The notes: a model not told the origin generated them from the letters alone. A stretch of DNA of 64,000 bases from Arenimonas oryziterrae DSM 21050 = YC6267 (GCF_000420545.1 NZ_ATVD01000001.1:744001-808000), one strand, 5' to 3'; shown: positions 17,345 to 25,747, counted from the first letter of the stretch. Numbers and translations: made by a program.

Positions 17345-18948
17345 ATGCTCAAGACCAAAAGCAGCTGGGCAAGACCCTCTGGAACATCGCCGACCAACTG
17401 CGCGGGGCGATGAACGCGGACGATTTCCGCGACTACATGCTGTCGTTCCTCTTCCTGCGCTACCTCTCGGACAATTACGAAACGGCAGCGAAGAAGGAGC
17501 TGGGCAAAGACTATCCCACGCTCGCCGCGGACGACCGCCGCGTGCCGTTGTCCCTCTGGTATGCCAACAACCCGGACGACGTCACCGAATTCGAGAAACA
17601 GATGCGCCGCAAGGTGCATTACGTCATCCAGCCGGCGCACCTGTGGAACAGCATCGCCAACCTGGCCCGCACCCAGAATGGCGAACTGCTCAATACCCTG
17701 CAGGCAGGGTTCAAATACATCGAAAACGAATCCTTCGAGAGCACCTTCAACGGACTGTTCTCCGAGATCAACCTTGGCTCGGACAAGCTCGGCCGCAAGT
17801 ATGAAGACCGCAACGCCACGCTCTGCCGCATCATCGCGGAGATTGCCAAAGGACTGGCGGAATTCTCCTCCGACATCGATGCCCTGGGCGATGCCTACGA
17901 ATACCTGATTGGCCAGTTTGCCGCCGGGTCGGGCAAGAAAGCGGGCGAGTTCTACACGCCGCAGCAGATCTCCGACATCCTTTCCACGATCGTCACCCTC
18001 GACAGCCAGGAACCCGCCACCGGCAAGAAAGAGCGTCTCGCCAGCGTGCTCGACTTCGCTTGCGGCTCCGGCTCCTTGCTGCTCAATGTGCGCAAGCGCA
18101 TGGGCCCGCACGGTATCGGCAAGATTTACGGGCAGGAAAAGAACATCACCACCTACAACCTGGCGCGCATGAACATGCTGCTGCACGGGGTGAAGGACAC
18201 GGAGTTCGAGATTTACCACGGCGATACCCTAACCAACGATTGGGACATGCTGCGCGAGCTGAACCCCGCCAAGAAACCCGCGTTCGATGCCGTCGTCGCC
18301 AATCCACCCTTCAGCTACCGCTGGGACCTGACGGATGCGATGGGTGAAGACGTGCGCTTCAAGAACCACGGCCTGGCCCCCAAATCCGCCGCCGATTTCG
18401 CATTCCTGCTGCACGGCTTTCATTTCCTCAAAGACGAGGGCGTGATGGCCATCATCCTGCCCCACGGCGTGCTTTTCCGTGGCGGTGCCGAAGAACGCAT
18501 CCGCACCAAGCTGCTCAAAGACGGCCACATCGACACCGTCATCGGCCTGCCGGCAAACCTCTTCTACTCGACCGGTATCCCGGTCTGCATCCTTGTGCTC
18601 AAGAAGTGCAAGAAGCCCGATGATGTGCTCTTCATCAACGCCGCCGAACACTTCGTGAAGGGAAAACGCCAGAACCAACTGACGGACGCGCACATCGCCA
18701 AGATTATCGACACCTACCAATTCCGAAAGGAAGAGGACCGCTATTCGAAGCGGATCTCGATGGAGCGGATCGCTGAGGAAGGCTACAACCTTAATATCTC
18801 GCGCTACATCAGCACGACCATTTCCGAGACAGAGATCGATCTGGGGGCGACTCACAGCGAGCTGGTCAAGATCGAGGGTGAGATCCGCAAGGCGACGGCA
18901 AAGCACAACGAGTTTCTGAAAGAACTTGGCTTGCCTTTACTGCCGTAG
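17341..18948 (+). CDS. hsdM: Type I restriction enzyme, adenine-N6 methyltransferase subunit
   Basis: 535-residue SAM-dependent DNA methyltransferase that protects host DNA with HsdS and is needed for restriction. The N-terminal helical domain is at about 1-160. The SAM motif is DFACGSGS at 238-245, and the catalytic motif NPPF at 321-324. The C-terminal helices contact HsdS. The ATG overlaps the stop of the ATPase gene (ATGA). Placement last in the operon (R-S-ATPase-M) is unusual, because hsdM most often comes first. Its substrate SAM is made by metK, the gene flanking this island. Confidence 0.95.
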   Translation: MNAQDQKQLGKTLWNIADQLRGAMNADDFRDYMLSFLFLRYLSDNYETAAKKELGKDYPTLAADDRRVPLSLWYANNPDDVTEFEKQMRRKVHYVIQPAHLWNSIANLARTQNGELLNTLQAGFKYIENESFESTFNGLFSEINLGSDKLGRKYEDRNATLCRIIAEIAKGLAEFSSDIDALGDAYEYLIGQFAAGSGKKAGEFYTPQQISDILSTIVTLDSQEPATGKKERLASVLDFACGSGSLLLNVRKRMGPHGIGKIYGQEKNITTYNLARMNMLLHGVKDTEFEIYHGDTLTNDWDMLRELNPAKKPAFDAVVANPPFSYRWDLTDAMGEDVRFKNHGLAPKSAADFAFLLHGFHFLKDEGVMAIILPHGVLFRGGAEERIRTKLLKDGHIDTVIGLPANLFYSTGIPVCILVLKKCKKPDDVLFINAAEHFVKGKRQNQLTDAHIAKIIDTYQFRKEEDRYSKRISMERIAEEGYNLNISRYISTTISETEIDLGATHSELVKIEGEIRKATAKHNEFLKELGLPLLP

Positions 18949-19037
18949 CTCTTGCGCCAATTGGCTTTACCAAGGGCCTTACCTCGGGCCTGAGCCGGAG
19001 CTTGGCACTCTTTCATTCCTCCATCGCGAGGAAGCGA

Positions 19038-19043
19038 TATACT
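19038..19043 (+). promoter_or_regulatory. Candidate -10 box of the ahcY leader
   Basis: TATACT about 200 bases before ahcY, between the hsdM stop and the REP-like repeat. The -35 region is weak (ATTCCT at 19015-19020). If used, the transcript would carry the REP hairpin and the SAH riboswitch. The rest of 18949-19125 holds no gene. Confidence 0.35.
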
Positions 19044-19065
19044 GCGCGCCGGCCCTGAGGGGCCG

Positions 19066-19102
19066 CCCTCATCCCGGCCCTCTCCCGCGGGGCGGGAGAG
19101 GG
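19066..19102. repeat. REP-like intergenic palindrome, copy 2 (inverted)
   Basis: CCCTCATCCCGG followed by an 11-base stem (19078-19088 with 19092-19102, core CCCTCTCCCGC). Same unit as 8663-8698 in the opposite orientation. Confidence 0.6.
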
Positions 19103-19125
19103 AGCAAAGCAAGAACACCCTCCTG

Positions 19126-19203
19126 CCGAGGGGCGCTGCAAACCCGGCCATCGCATGGCAAGGGAACAGGCTCGGTACGGAGTGCAACTGCAACGGCGCC
19201 CGG
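19126..19203 (+). promoter_or_regulatory. S-adenosylhomocysteine (SAH) riboswitch
   Basis: Matches the conserved SAH riboswitch layout. CCGAG (19126-19130) pairs with CTCGG (19171-19175). GGGCGC (19131-19136), followed by TGCAA, pairs as the pseudoknot with GCGCCC (19196-19201), preceded by AACG. CAGG lies before CTCGG as in known members. It ends about 30 bases before the GGAGG ribosome site of ahcY. Known SAH riboswitches turn expression on when SAH accumulates, which fits its place before the enzyme that removes SAH. Confidence 0.9.
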
Positions 19204-19245
19204 AATTTGCGAATCCCTCGCAAGTCATCATCCGGAGGTTTCACC

Positions 19246-20670
19246 ATGAATGCCGTCACCAACCTGACCCCCAACTACAAAGTCGCCGACATCACGCTCG
19301 CCGACTGGGGCCGCAAGGAACTCGATATCGCCGAGCACGAGATGCCGGGCCTGATGTCGATCCGCAAGAAATATTCCGCTGCCAAGCCGCTCAAGGGCGT
19401 GCGTGTCACCGGCTCGCTGCACATGACCATCCAGACGGCCGTGCTCATCGAGACGCTCAAGGACATTGGCGCCGACGTGCGCTGGGCCTCGTGCAACATC
19501 TTCTCGACGCAGGACCACGCGGCCGCCGCGATCGCCAAGACCGGCACGCCGGTGTTCGCGTGGAAAGGCGAGACGCTGGAAGAATATTGGGACTGCACGC
19601 TCGACGCGGTCACCTTCCCGGGCGGCAAGGGTCCGCAGCTCGTCGTTGACGACGGCGGCGACGTCACCCTGCTGATCCACAAGGGCTATGAGCTCGAGAA
19701 GGGTTCGGACTGGGTCAACACCCCGTCGGGCTCGCACGAAGAGCAGATCATCAAGAACCTGCTCAAGCGCGTCGCGAAAGAGCGCCCCGGTTTCTGGACC
19801 AATGTGGTCAAGGACTGGAAGGGCGTGTCGGAAGAAACGACGACCGGCGTGCACCGCCTGTACCAGATGGTCGAGGCCGGCAACCTGCTGGTCCCGGCGA
19901 TCAACGTCAACGACTCGGTCACCAAGTCCAAGTTCGACAACCTCTACGGCTGCCGCGAGTCGCTGGCCGACGGCCTCAAGCGCGCGATGGACGTGATGCT
20001 GGCCGGCAAGGTCGCTGTGGTTTGCGGTTACGGCGACGTCGGCAAGGGCTCGGCGCATTCGCTGCGCGCGTACGGCGCCCGCGTCGTGGTCACCGAAATC
20101 GATCCGATCAACGCGCTGCAGGCGTCGATGGAAGGCTTCGAGGTCAACACCGTCGAAAGCACGCTCGGCCGCGGCGACATCTACGTCACCACGACCGGCA
20201 ACAAGGACGTGCTGACCGTCGCGCACATGCAGGCGATGAAGGACCAGGCGATCGTCTGCAACATCGGCCACTTCGACAACGAGATCCAGGTCGATGCGCT
20301 CAACAACCTCGCCGGCGTGACCAAGCTCAACATCAAGCCGCAGGTCGACAAGTACACCTTCCCCGGCGGCAACGCGATCTACCTGCTGGCCGAAGGCCGC
20401 CTGGTGAACCTGGGCTGCGCCACCGGCCACCCGAGCTTCGTGATGTCGAACTCGTTCTCGAACCAGACGCTCGCGCAGATCGACCTGTGGGCGAACAAGG
20501 ACAAGTACGAAGCCAAGGTCTACATCCTGCCCAAGAAGCTCGACGAGGAAGTCGCGCGCCTGCACCTGGAAAAGATCGGCGTGAAGCTGACCACGCTGAC
20601 CGCCGACCAGGCCGCGTACCTCGGCGTGGACGTGGAAGGCCCGTACAAGCCCGACCATTACCGCTACTGA
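19246..20670 (+). CDS. ahcY: S-adenosylhomocysteine hydrolase
   Basis: Splits SAH, the product inhibitor of methyltransferases, into homocysteine and adenosine using bound NAD. 474 residues, the long bacterial form. The NAD motif GYGDVGKG lies near residues 260-270, and the C-terminus ends KPDHYRY, where Lys and Tyr complete the NAD site. The start at 19246 follows CGGAGG at good spacing. Expression is probably raised by SAH through the riboswitch upstream. A clean terminator follows, so it is a single-gene unit here. Confidence 0.97.
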   Translation: MNAVTNLTPNYKVADITLADWGRKELDIAEHEMPGLMSIRKKYSAAKPLKGVRVTGSLHMTIQTAVLIETLKDIGADVRWASCNIFSTQDHAAAAIAKTGTPVFAWKGETLEEYWDCTLDAVTFPGGKGPQLVVDDGGDVTLLIHKGYELEKGSDWVNTPSGSHEEQIIKNLLKRVAKERPGFWTNVVKDWKGVSEETTTGVHRLYQMVEAGNLLVPAINVNDSVTKSKFDNLYGCRESLADGLKRAMDVMLAGKVAVVCGYGDVGKGSAHSLRAYGARVVVTEIDPINALQASMEGFEVNTVESTLGRGDIYVTTTGNKDVLTVAHMQAMKDQAIVCNIGHFDNEIQVDALNNLAGVTKLNIKPQVDKYTFPGGNAIYLLAEGRLVNLGCATGHPSFVMSNSFSNQTLAQIDLWANKDKYEAKVYILPKKLDEEVARLHLEKIGVKLTTLTADQAAYLGVDVEGPYKPDHYRY

Positions 20671-20714
20671 GCCTGCGAGAGGGCGGCGCCTGCCGCCACC
20701 CGACGCGACAGCCG

Positions 20715-20744
20715 GCCCGCGGAGCGATCCGCGGGCTTTTTCTT
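20715..20744 (+). terminator. Rho-independent terminator of ahcY
   Basis: Nine-base-pair stem 20715-20723 with 20728-20736, GCGA loop, followed by TTTTTCTT. Confidence 0.88.
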
Positions 20745-20754
20745 GCCTGAATTG

Positions 20755-20781
20755 CATTTTGTGGCAATTTGCCACAAAATG
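20755..20781. promoter_or_regulatory. Perfect 27-base palindrome, candidate operator of the ParD-like/nucleotidyltransferase pair
   Basis: Arms CATTTTGTGGCAA (20755-20767) and its exact complement (20769-20781) around one base, ending four bases before the antitoxin ATG. A TTGCAT (20752-20757) and CAAAAT (20775-20780) pair with 17-base spacing overlaps it and would start transcription at the ATG. Binding by the ribbon-helix-helix product would block this promoter. Confidence 0.65.
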
Positions 20782-20785
20782 TGGC

Positions 20786-21097
20786 ATGGCCAAGAACATC
20801 CGCATCTCCGACGATTTTTATGCCCTCGCCCAACTGGAGTCCCAGTTGGAGAACCGAAGCATTGCCCAGCAACTGGAGTACTGGGCCAAACTGGGCATGG
20901 CGGTGGCGTCGGCACGAACGCCTGCCAGCGAGCTGGGCGCGGTAAAAGCCTCGATCGAAGCCACTCGCCGACTCGACGCGCTGGACGTGCGCCGCGGTAC
21001 CCGCGACGCCAGCTATTTCCATTTCATTCCGGCGTCGGCGGCCCGAGACAGCACGGTTGTCTTTCCGTCGTTTTCCCGGGAAAAGGTTGAATCTTGA
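20786..21097 (+). CDS. ParD-like ribbon-helix-helix antitoxin
   Basis: 103-residue protein. Residues 1-42 read as a ribbon-helix-helix domain (NIRISDDFYALA, then RSIAQQLEYWAKLG), the pattern of the ParD-like antitoxin family. The C-terminal 50 residues are likely the partner-binding tail. ATG 20786 gives the expected family start; an in-frame TTG at 20759 would place the palindrome inside the gene. There is no Shine-Dalgarno sequence, so a leaderless transcript is possible. Its stop overlaps the start of the next gene. Autoregulation through the palindrome is inferred. Confidence 0.7.
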   Translation: MAKNIRISDDFYALAQLESQLENRSIAQQLEYWAKLGMAVASARTPASELGAVKASIEATRRLDALDVRRGTRDASYFHFIPASAARDSTVVFPSFSREKVES

Positions 21098-21900
21098 GTC
21101 GAGACGGCGAAGCCTACATCCCTCGCGAGCTTGTCGATCGCGTGATCGATAGCGCCTCGTCGGACGTCGTTTTGGTCGGGGGGCAGGCCCTGGCGTACTG
21201 GATGGACTACTACCGGATAGCGCACCCGACGAATCTGCCGGCGATCTCGCGTGACGTGGATTTCTTCACTCGCGACCCTGCCAATGCCGCGCCACTGACA
21301 CGGTTTGCGCGTGCGATCCGCGGTCGCAAAGAAGTCCTGCCTGCCAGTGCAATCTCGGCGCTTGTAGGCAGCGCGATCGCGCCGGCAGGGGACGAACGCA
21401 TCTACAACGTCGACTTGCTGCATTCGGTCGTCGGTATCGAGCGCGCGGACGTCGAGGCAAAAGCCGTCGACGTTACTCTGCCCGGCGGCAAGGCCATTCG
21501 CATCATGCATCCCCTCCATGTCTTGCAAAGCCGCAACGCAAACCTGCACAAACTTGTCGAAAAGCAGGACGACATGGGCCAGCTGCAATTTTCCCTGGCG
21601 ATCGGCGTCGCGCGTGCGTTCCTCGAGCAACAGCTCGATCGTCTCGCCCACGATGCGAGCCTGCCGGCGAAAGAGCGCGACCGCGCAGAGCTCGACCTGA
21701 TCGGCGTCGTTGTCGACTATGCGTCGGACGATGCCGCGCGCAAGAACGCCGAGCGCTACGGCATTTTCCTTGCCGACGCGATCCCGGCCTGGCGCATCGG
21801 GAGTCCGGCATTCTGGAAAAAACAATGGCCGCATCTGCGTCAGCGCATGTCTCCGGACTACGCCCTGGAATGCGAACGCCTGGCCAAGGTTTCGGGCTGA
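21094..21900 (+). CDS. Nucleotidyltransferase-fold protein, putative toxin partner
   Basis: 268-residue protein with GGQALAYW at 29-36 and SRDVDFF at 52-58 (Asp54, Asp56). This is the nucleotidyltransferase core seen in AbiEii-type toxins and MNT proteins. The helical C-terminal half is not recognised. The TTG start at 21094 is supported by AAAAGG seven bases upstream and by a four-base TTGA overlap with the antitoxin stop, typical of toxin-antitoxin pairs. Activity on tRNA or protein is a guess from the fold. It is unlike the GSU2403-type gene at 8752 outside the core motifs. Confidence 0.65.
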   Translation: MSRDGEAYIPRELVDRVIDSASSDVVLVGGQALAYWMDYYRIAHPTNLPAISRDVDFFTRDPANAAPLTRFARAIRGRKEVLPASAISALVGSAIAPAGDERIYNVDLLHSVVGIERADVEAKAVDVTLPGGKAIRIMHPLHVLQSRNANLHKLVEKQDDMGQLQFSLAIGVARAFLEQQLDRLAHDASLPAKERDRAELDLIGVVVDYASDDAARKNAERYGIFLADAIPAWRIGSPAFWKKQWPHLRQRMSPDYALECERLAKVSG

Positions 21901-21926
21901 GGCCCCTCTTGCGCCAACATTATCGC

Positions 21927-21950
21927 TTCATCCGGAAATAGAGATATATT
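21927..21950 (+). promoter_or_regulatory. Candidate metF promoter element, shared with metK
   Basis: TTCATCCG, ten bases, TATATT at 21945-21950, about 33 bases before the metF ATG. Same spacing as at 7401-7424. A 12-base CTCTTGCGCCAA at 21906-21917 also occurs at 18949-18960, upstream of ahcY. Confidence 0.35.
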
Positions 21951-21982
21951 AGGCCCAGAGCCATCCTTCTCGCGTCCGACCC

Positions 21983-22807
21983 ATGCCCAAGTTCAGCTTC
22001 GAGTTCTACCCGCCCAAGACCGACGAGCAACGCACCCAGCTCGACCGCACCGTGCGCAAGCTCAAGGCCTATTCGCCCGAGTTCGTGTCGGTCACCTTCG
22101 GCGCTGGCGGCTCGACGCTGTCGTACACGCCCGAAACGGTCCGCGAACTCCGGCAGAAGCACAAACTCAACGGCGTCCCGCATCTGAGCTGCATGGGCGG
22201 CACGCGCGAGGAGATTCGCGAATTGCTGAGCCTGTACAAGGCGCTCGGCTGCACGCGCCTGGTGGCGCTGCGCGGCGACCTGCCCTCGGGCATGGCGCGC
22301 ATGGGCGACCTGCGTTATGCCTCCGACCTGGTGCGTTTCATCCGCGAAGAACACGGCGACCACTTCCGCATCGAAGTCGGCGCGTATCCGGAAATGCATC
22401 CGCAGGCCGACGACGCGCTCGTGGACCTGCAGCACTTCAAGGCCAAGATGGACGCCGGCGCGGATTCGGCGATCACCCAGTATTTTTTCAACGCCGATGC
22501 GTATTTCCGCTTCGTCGACGATGTGCGCAAGCTCGGTGTCACCGCGCCGATCGTGCCGGGCATCATGCCGATCTCCAATTTCTCGCAGCTCAAGCGCTTC
22601 TCCGACGCCTGCGGCGCCGAGATTCCGCGCTGGATCGGCAAGCGCATGCAGGCCTACGGCGACGACGCCGACAGCATCCGCGAACTGGCCGCCGACCTGG
22701 TCGCCGGCATGTGCCGTCGCCTGCTCGACGCCGGCGTGCCCGAGCTGCATTTCTACACGCTGAACCTGGCCCGCCCGACCGAGGCCGTGCTCTCGCGTCT
22801 GGGCTGA
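21983..22807 (+). CDS. metF: 5,10-methylenetetrahydrofolate reductase
   Basis: FAD enzyme that makes 5-methyltetrahydrofolate, the methyl donor for remethylating homocysteine released by AhcY. 274 residues, slightly short of E. coli MetF (296). Motifs: FSFEFYPPKT at 4-13 with the catalytic Glu, VSVTFGAGGS, ALRGD, and QYFFNADAYFRF. The ATG at 21983 gives the usual N-terminus. It lies directly after the putative toxin-antitoxin pair, which separates it from ahcY. Confidence 0.95.
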   Translation: MPKFSFEFYPPKTDEQRTQLDRTVRKLKAYSPEFVSVTFGAGGSTLSYTPETVRELRQKHKLNGVPHLSCMGGTREEIRELLSLYKALGCTRLVALRGDLPSGMARMGDLRYASDLVRFIREEHGDHFRIEVGAYPEMHPQADDALVDLQHFKAKMDAGADSAITQYFFNADAYFRFVDDVRKLGVTAPIVPGIMPISNFSQLKRFSDACGAEIPRWIGKRMQAYGDDADSIRELAADLVAGMCRRLLDAGVPELHFYTLNLARPTEAVLSRLG

Positions 22808-22827
22808 GCAAGCGCTACGCTCGCGCG

Positions 22828-23457
22828 ATGAAACGCGCCGCGAGCCTCACCGCCGCCTGTCTGCTGCTGCTCGTGCCCGTGCACGGGCAGGAGGCGCGCG
22901 CGCAGGGTGGCATCCACCGCTGCGTGGGCGCCGACGGCCGCTCGATCTTCACCGACCGCCGCTGCGAGGACATGCAGGGCACCGAGCAGGTCACCGCGCC
23001 CGCCGGCGCGGTCGGCGCCAGCGCCCATGTCGCCGTGCGCAGCTGCGCGCGCACCCGCGACGACCTGCTGTTCGGCGTGCGCTCCGCGCTCGAGTCGCAG
23101 GACGTGAACCGCTTCGCCGCGTACTACCACTGGACCGGCATGGGCACGACCGAGGCCTACCGGCTGATGGACCGCCTGAGCGTGTTCAGCGAGCGGCCGC
23201 TGGTCGACGCGCAGCTGGTGTCGAGCATGGATTTCCGCGACCAGGAAGCGCCGGCCGCGCCCGCGGAATTCGTCGACGGCCCGACCTCGGCCGAACTGAG
23301 CCTGGGCTTGGAGGCGCCGCCGGCGCCCCCGCCCCCGGGGCCACCGGCGCCGGACCTGATTCGCGTCGACCAGATGAGCAGCCGCAGCGACGCCGGCTCG
23401 CAGACGACCTATTTCCACCTGCAGGCGAACGCCGGTTGCTGGTGGATACGCTACTGA
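22828..23457 (+). CDS. Secreted protein with DUF4124-like N-terminal domain
   Basis: 209-residue protein of unknown function. A signal peptide covers about residues 1-26. IHRCVGADGRSIFTDRRC follows, the DUF4124 pattern of a short beta hairpin closed by two cysteines. Residues 60-200 have no recognised domain, apart from a Pro-rich stretch near 160-170 and a Cys-Trp-Trp motif at the C-terminus. It starts 20 bases after metF. No ribosome site is present, and TACGCT ends exactly six bases before the ATG, suggesting its own leaderless promoter. Confidence 0.65.
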   Translation: MKRAASLTAACLLLLVPVHGQEARAQGGIHRCVGADGRSIFTDRRCEDMQGTEQVTAPAGAVGASAHVAVRSCARTRDDLLFGVRSALESQDVNRFAAYYHWTGMGTTEAYRLMDRLSVFSERPLVDAQLVSSMDFRDQEAPAAPAEFVDGPTSAELSLGLEAPPAPPPPGPPAPDLIRVDQMSSRSDAGSQTTYFHLQANAGCWWIRY

Positions 23458-23516
23458 ACTGACGGCCGCCGGGGCCGGCAAGTTAGAATTGCCGCTTGCC
23501 CACAGGAACCCCGGCC

Positions 23517-24428
23517 ATGACCCAGCGTTACCCCGATTTCATCTGGCACAACGGCGAGATCAAACGCTGGCAGGACGCGACCGTGCACGTCATGGCGCAC
23601 GGCCTGCACTACGGCTCGTCGGTGTTCGAAGGCATCCGCAGCTACGACACCAACCACGGTCCGAAAATCTTCCGCCTCAGCGACCACAACCGTCGCCTGT
23701 TCGCGTCGGCGAAGATCTACGAGATGCCGATTCCGTACACCGTCGACCAGCTCAACCAGGCCTGCCGCGATGTGCTCGCGGCCAATAAGATGGGCCAGGG
23801 CTATTTGCGTCCGATCGCGTATCGCGATCTGGGCGGTTTCGGTCTTTCCGCCGACTGCCCGACCTCGGTCGCGGTCGCGTGCTGGGACATGGGCCGCTAT
23901 CTCGGCGCCGACGTGATCGATCGCGGCATCGACGCCTGCGTGTCGAGCTGGCAGCGCTTCGCGCCGAACACGATTCCCGCGGGCGCGAAGGCCGGCGGCA
24001 ATTATCTTTCCGGCCAGCTGGTCGCGCGCGAAGCGCGTCGTCTGGGCTTCGGCGAGGGCATCGCGCTCGCATCGACCGGCCTGCTCTCGGAAGGCGCCGG
24101 CGAGAACCTGTTCCTGGTGTTCGAAGGCGCATTGCACACGCCGCCGGTCAGCGCCGCATTGCTCAACGGCATCACGCGCAACACCATCATCACGCTCGCG
24201 CGCTCGGTCGGCATCGACGTGGTCGAACGCGACATCCCGCGCGAATACCTCTATCTGTGCGACGAACTGTTCATGTGCGGCACGGCGGCGGAAATCACGC
24301 CGATCCGCTCGGTCGACGGCCGCGATGTCGGCACCGGCAAGCCCGGTCCGGTCACGCGCAAGATCCAGGAAATGTTCTTTGGCTTGTTTAACGGCACGAC
24401 GCCGGATACGCACGGCTGGCTCGAGTAA
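23517..24428 (+). CDS. ilvE: Branched-chain amino acid aminotransferase
   Basis: PLP enzyme for the last step of leucine, isoleucine and valine synthesis. 303 residues. The PLP lysine lies in AGAKAGGNYLSGQ, and SEGAGENLF, GITRNTIITLA and CGTAAEITPIRSVDG match the E. coli IlvE pattern closely. ATG 23517 follows AGGAACC at suitable spacing. TAGAAT about 30 bases upstream may be a -10 box. A perfect hairpin follows at its convergent junction with the histidine kinase gene. Confidence 0.95.
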   Translation: MTQRYPDFIWHNGEIKRWQDATVHVMAHGLHYGSSVFEGIRSYDTNHGPKIFRLSDHNRRLFASAKIYEMPIPYTVDQLNQACRDVLAANKMGQGYLRPIAYRDLGGFGLSADCPTSVAVACWDMGRYLGADVIDRGIDACVSSWQRFAPNTIPAGAKAGGNYLSGQLVAREARRLGFGEGIALASTGLLSEGAGENLFLVFEGALHTPPVSAALLNGITRNTIITLARSVGIDVVERDIPREYLYLCDELFMCGTAAEITPIRSVDGRDVGTGKPGPVTRKIQEMFFGLFNGTTPDTHGWLE

Positions 24429-24440
24429 GGAACGTTTGCG

Positions 24441-24462
24441 GTCGCCAGCAAGCTGGCGACCC
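24441..24462. other. Perfect hairpin between convergent ilvE and histidine kinase genes
   Basis: Ten-base arms GGTCGCCAGC (24441-24450) and complement (24453-24462) with a two-base spacer. No T run follows on either strand, so it may be an RNA-stabilising or weak terminator hairpin. Confidence 0.5.
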
Positions 24463-24469
24463 ACCTCAA

Positions 24470-25747
24470 TCAAGCGAAAATCAACACCGCCTCGGCGCCG
24501 CGTTCGGCCCGCGGCGCGATGCTCACGCCCCAGCCGTACAACTCGCACAGACGACGCACGATCGACAGGCCGATGCCGCCGCCGGTCGTACCACCCGCGC
24601 CCGAACCGCGGTAACCGCGCTCGAACAGGCGCACCGCATCCTCCGCGCTCAGACCCGGGCCCGTGTCCTCGATGCGCACGCGATCGCTCTCGACGATGAG
24701 GCGCACCTCGCCCTCGGCGGTGTACTTGCAGGCATTGCCGAGCAGATTGCCGATCGCGACCGACAGCACCGCTTCGGGCGCGTTGACGAACACGTCGTTC
24801 GACCCTTCCACCACGATGGTCACCGGCTTGACGCCGAGCTGGGCGCGGTTGGCCTCGGCCAGCGCCAGGCACAGCTTATGCATGTCGGTGTGGCCGTTGC
24901 CGCGCTCGTTGCGCGAGAGCATCAGCAGGGCCGTGGTCAGGTCGGTGCATTGCAGCGCGGCGCGATCGATGCGCTGCAGGCGCTGCCGGGTCTTGTCGGG
25001 TAAGTCGGGATTGCCCATGAGCAATTCGACCGCGCCGCGGATCACCGCGAGCGGCGTGCGCAGTTCATGGCTCACGTCGGAATTGAATTCGCGATCGCGC
25101 TTGACCAGCGCGGTCATGCGTTCGGCGTAGTCGTCCAGCGCCGACGCGAGCTCGCCGACTTCGTCGTCGGGGAAATGCGGCGCGAGCGATTCGGGCTGGT
25201 CGCGTCCGGACAGATCGCCGACGCGCCGCGCGAGATCGGTCAGCGGACTGATCACGCGCGAGGACGACCACAGGCCGATCAGCCAGGCCAGGCCGGTGAA
25301 CAGGAACACCGCCACGCCGAGCGTGATCAGCATCTGCTGCTGGGTCAGCGCTTCCTGGGTGTAGTCGTAGCGCAGGTAGCCGACGATGTCGGGCTGGCGT
25401 TCGACGGCGAGCTTGTACTTGCGCAGGCGACCGGCAGCATCGTATTCCTCCAGGTCGTACACGCCCGTCTGCAGGTCCTTCCACGCGAACGGAATGCTCG
25501 GGCGATCGGGCCGGTAAGCCGAGGCCTCGATCTGCCGCGAAAAGGTGAAGTTGGCTTCCGGCTGCGGATTCGCGCGCTTGAACTGCACGAAGTTGTTGGC
25601 CTCGCTCTGCAGCCACGACTCGACCAGCGAGCCTTCCAGCCGCGCGCGCAGGGCGATGGTCGCGAACGCGAACATCGCCGTCAGCCCGAAACCGAGCAGC
25701 AGGAACGAAACGATGATTCGACTGCGCAGCCGGCGCCGGTAAAGCAT
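24470..25747 (-). CDS. Sensor histidine kinase
   Basis: 425-residue inner-membrane kinase of a two-component system. Transmembrane helix 1 is at about 11-33, a periplasmic sensor at 34-137, helix 2 at 139-160, and HAMP at about 162-215. The phospho-acceptor His227 lies in DVSHELRTPL, followed by the HATPase N, G1 (EDTGPGL) and G2 (GGGIGLSIV) boxes. It starts five bases after the response regulator stop. The stimulus is unknown. The C-terminus is short after the G2 box but complete. Confidence 0.92.
   Translation of the reverse strand: MLYRRRLRSRIIVSFLLLGFGLTAMFAFATIALRARLEGSLVESWLQSEANNFVQFKRANPQPEANFTFSRQIEASAYRPDRPSIPFAWKDLQTGVYDLEEYDAAGRLRKYKLAVERQPDIVGYLRYDYTQEALTQQQMLITLGVAVFLFTGLAWLIGLWSSSRVISPLTDLARRVGDLSGRDQPESLAPHFPDDEVGELASALDDYAERMTALVKRDREFNSDVSHELRTPLAVIRGAVELLMGNPDLPDKTRQRLQRIDRAALQCTDLTTALLMLSRNERGNGHTDMHKLCLALAEANRAQLGVKPVTIVVEGSNDVFVNAPEAVLSVAIGNLLGNACKYTAEGEVRLIVESDRVRIEDTGPGLSAEDAVRLFERGYRGSGAGGTTGGGIGLSIVRRLCELYGWGVSIAPRAERGAEAVLIFA

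Noticed and set aside
19228-20805. Minus-strand open frame of 525 codons opposite ahcY
   Set aside because: Shadow of the ahcY reading frame; no motif, and it runs through the terminator.
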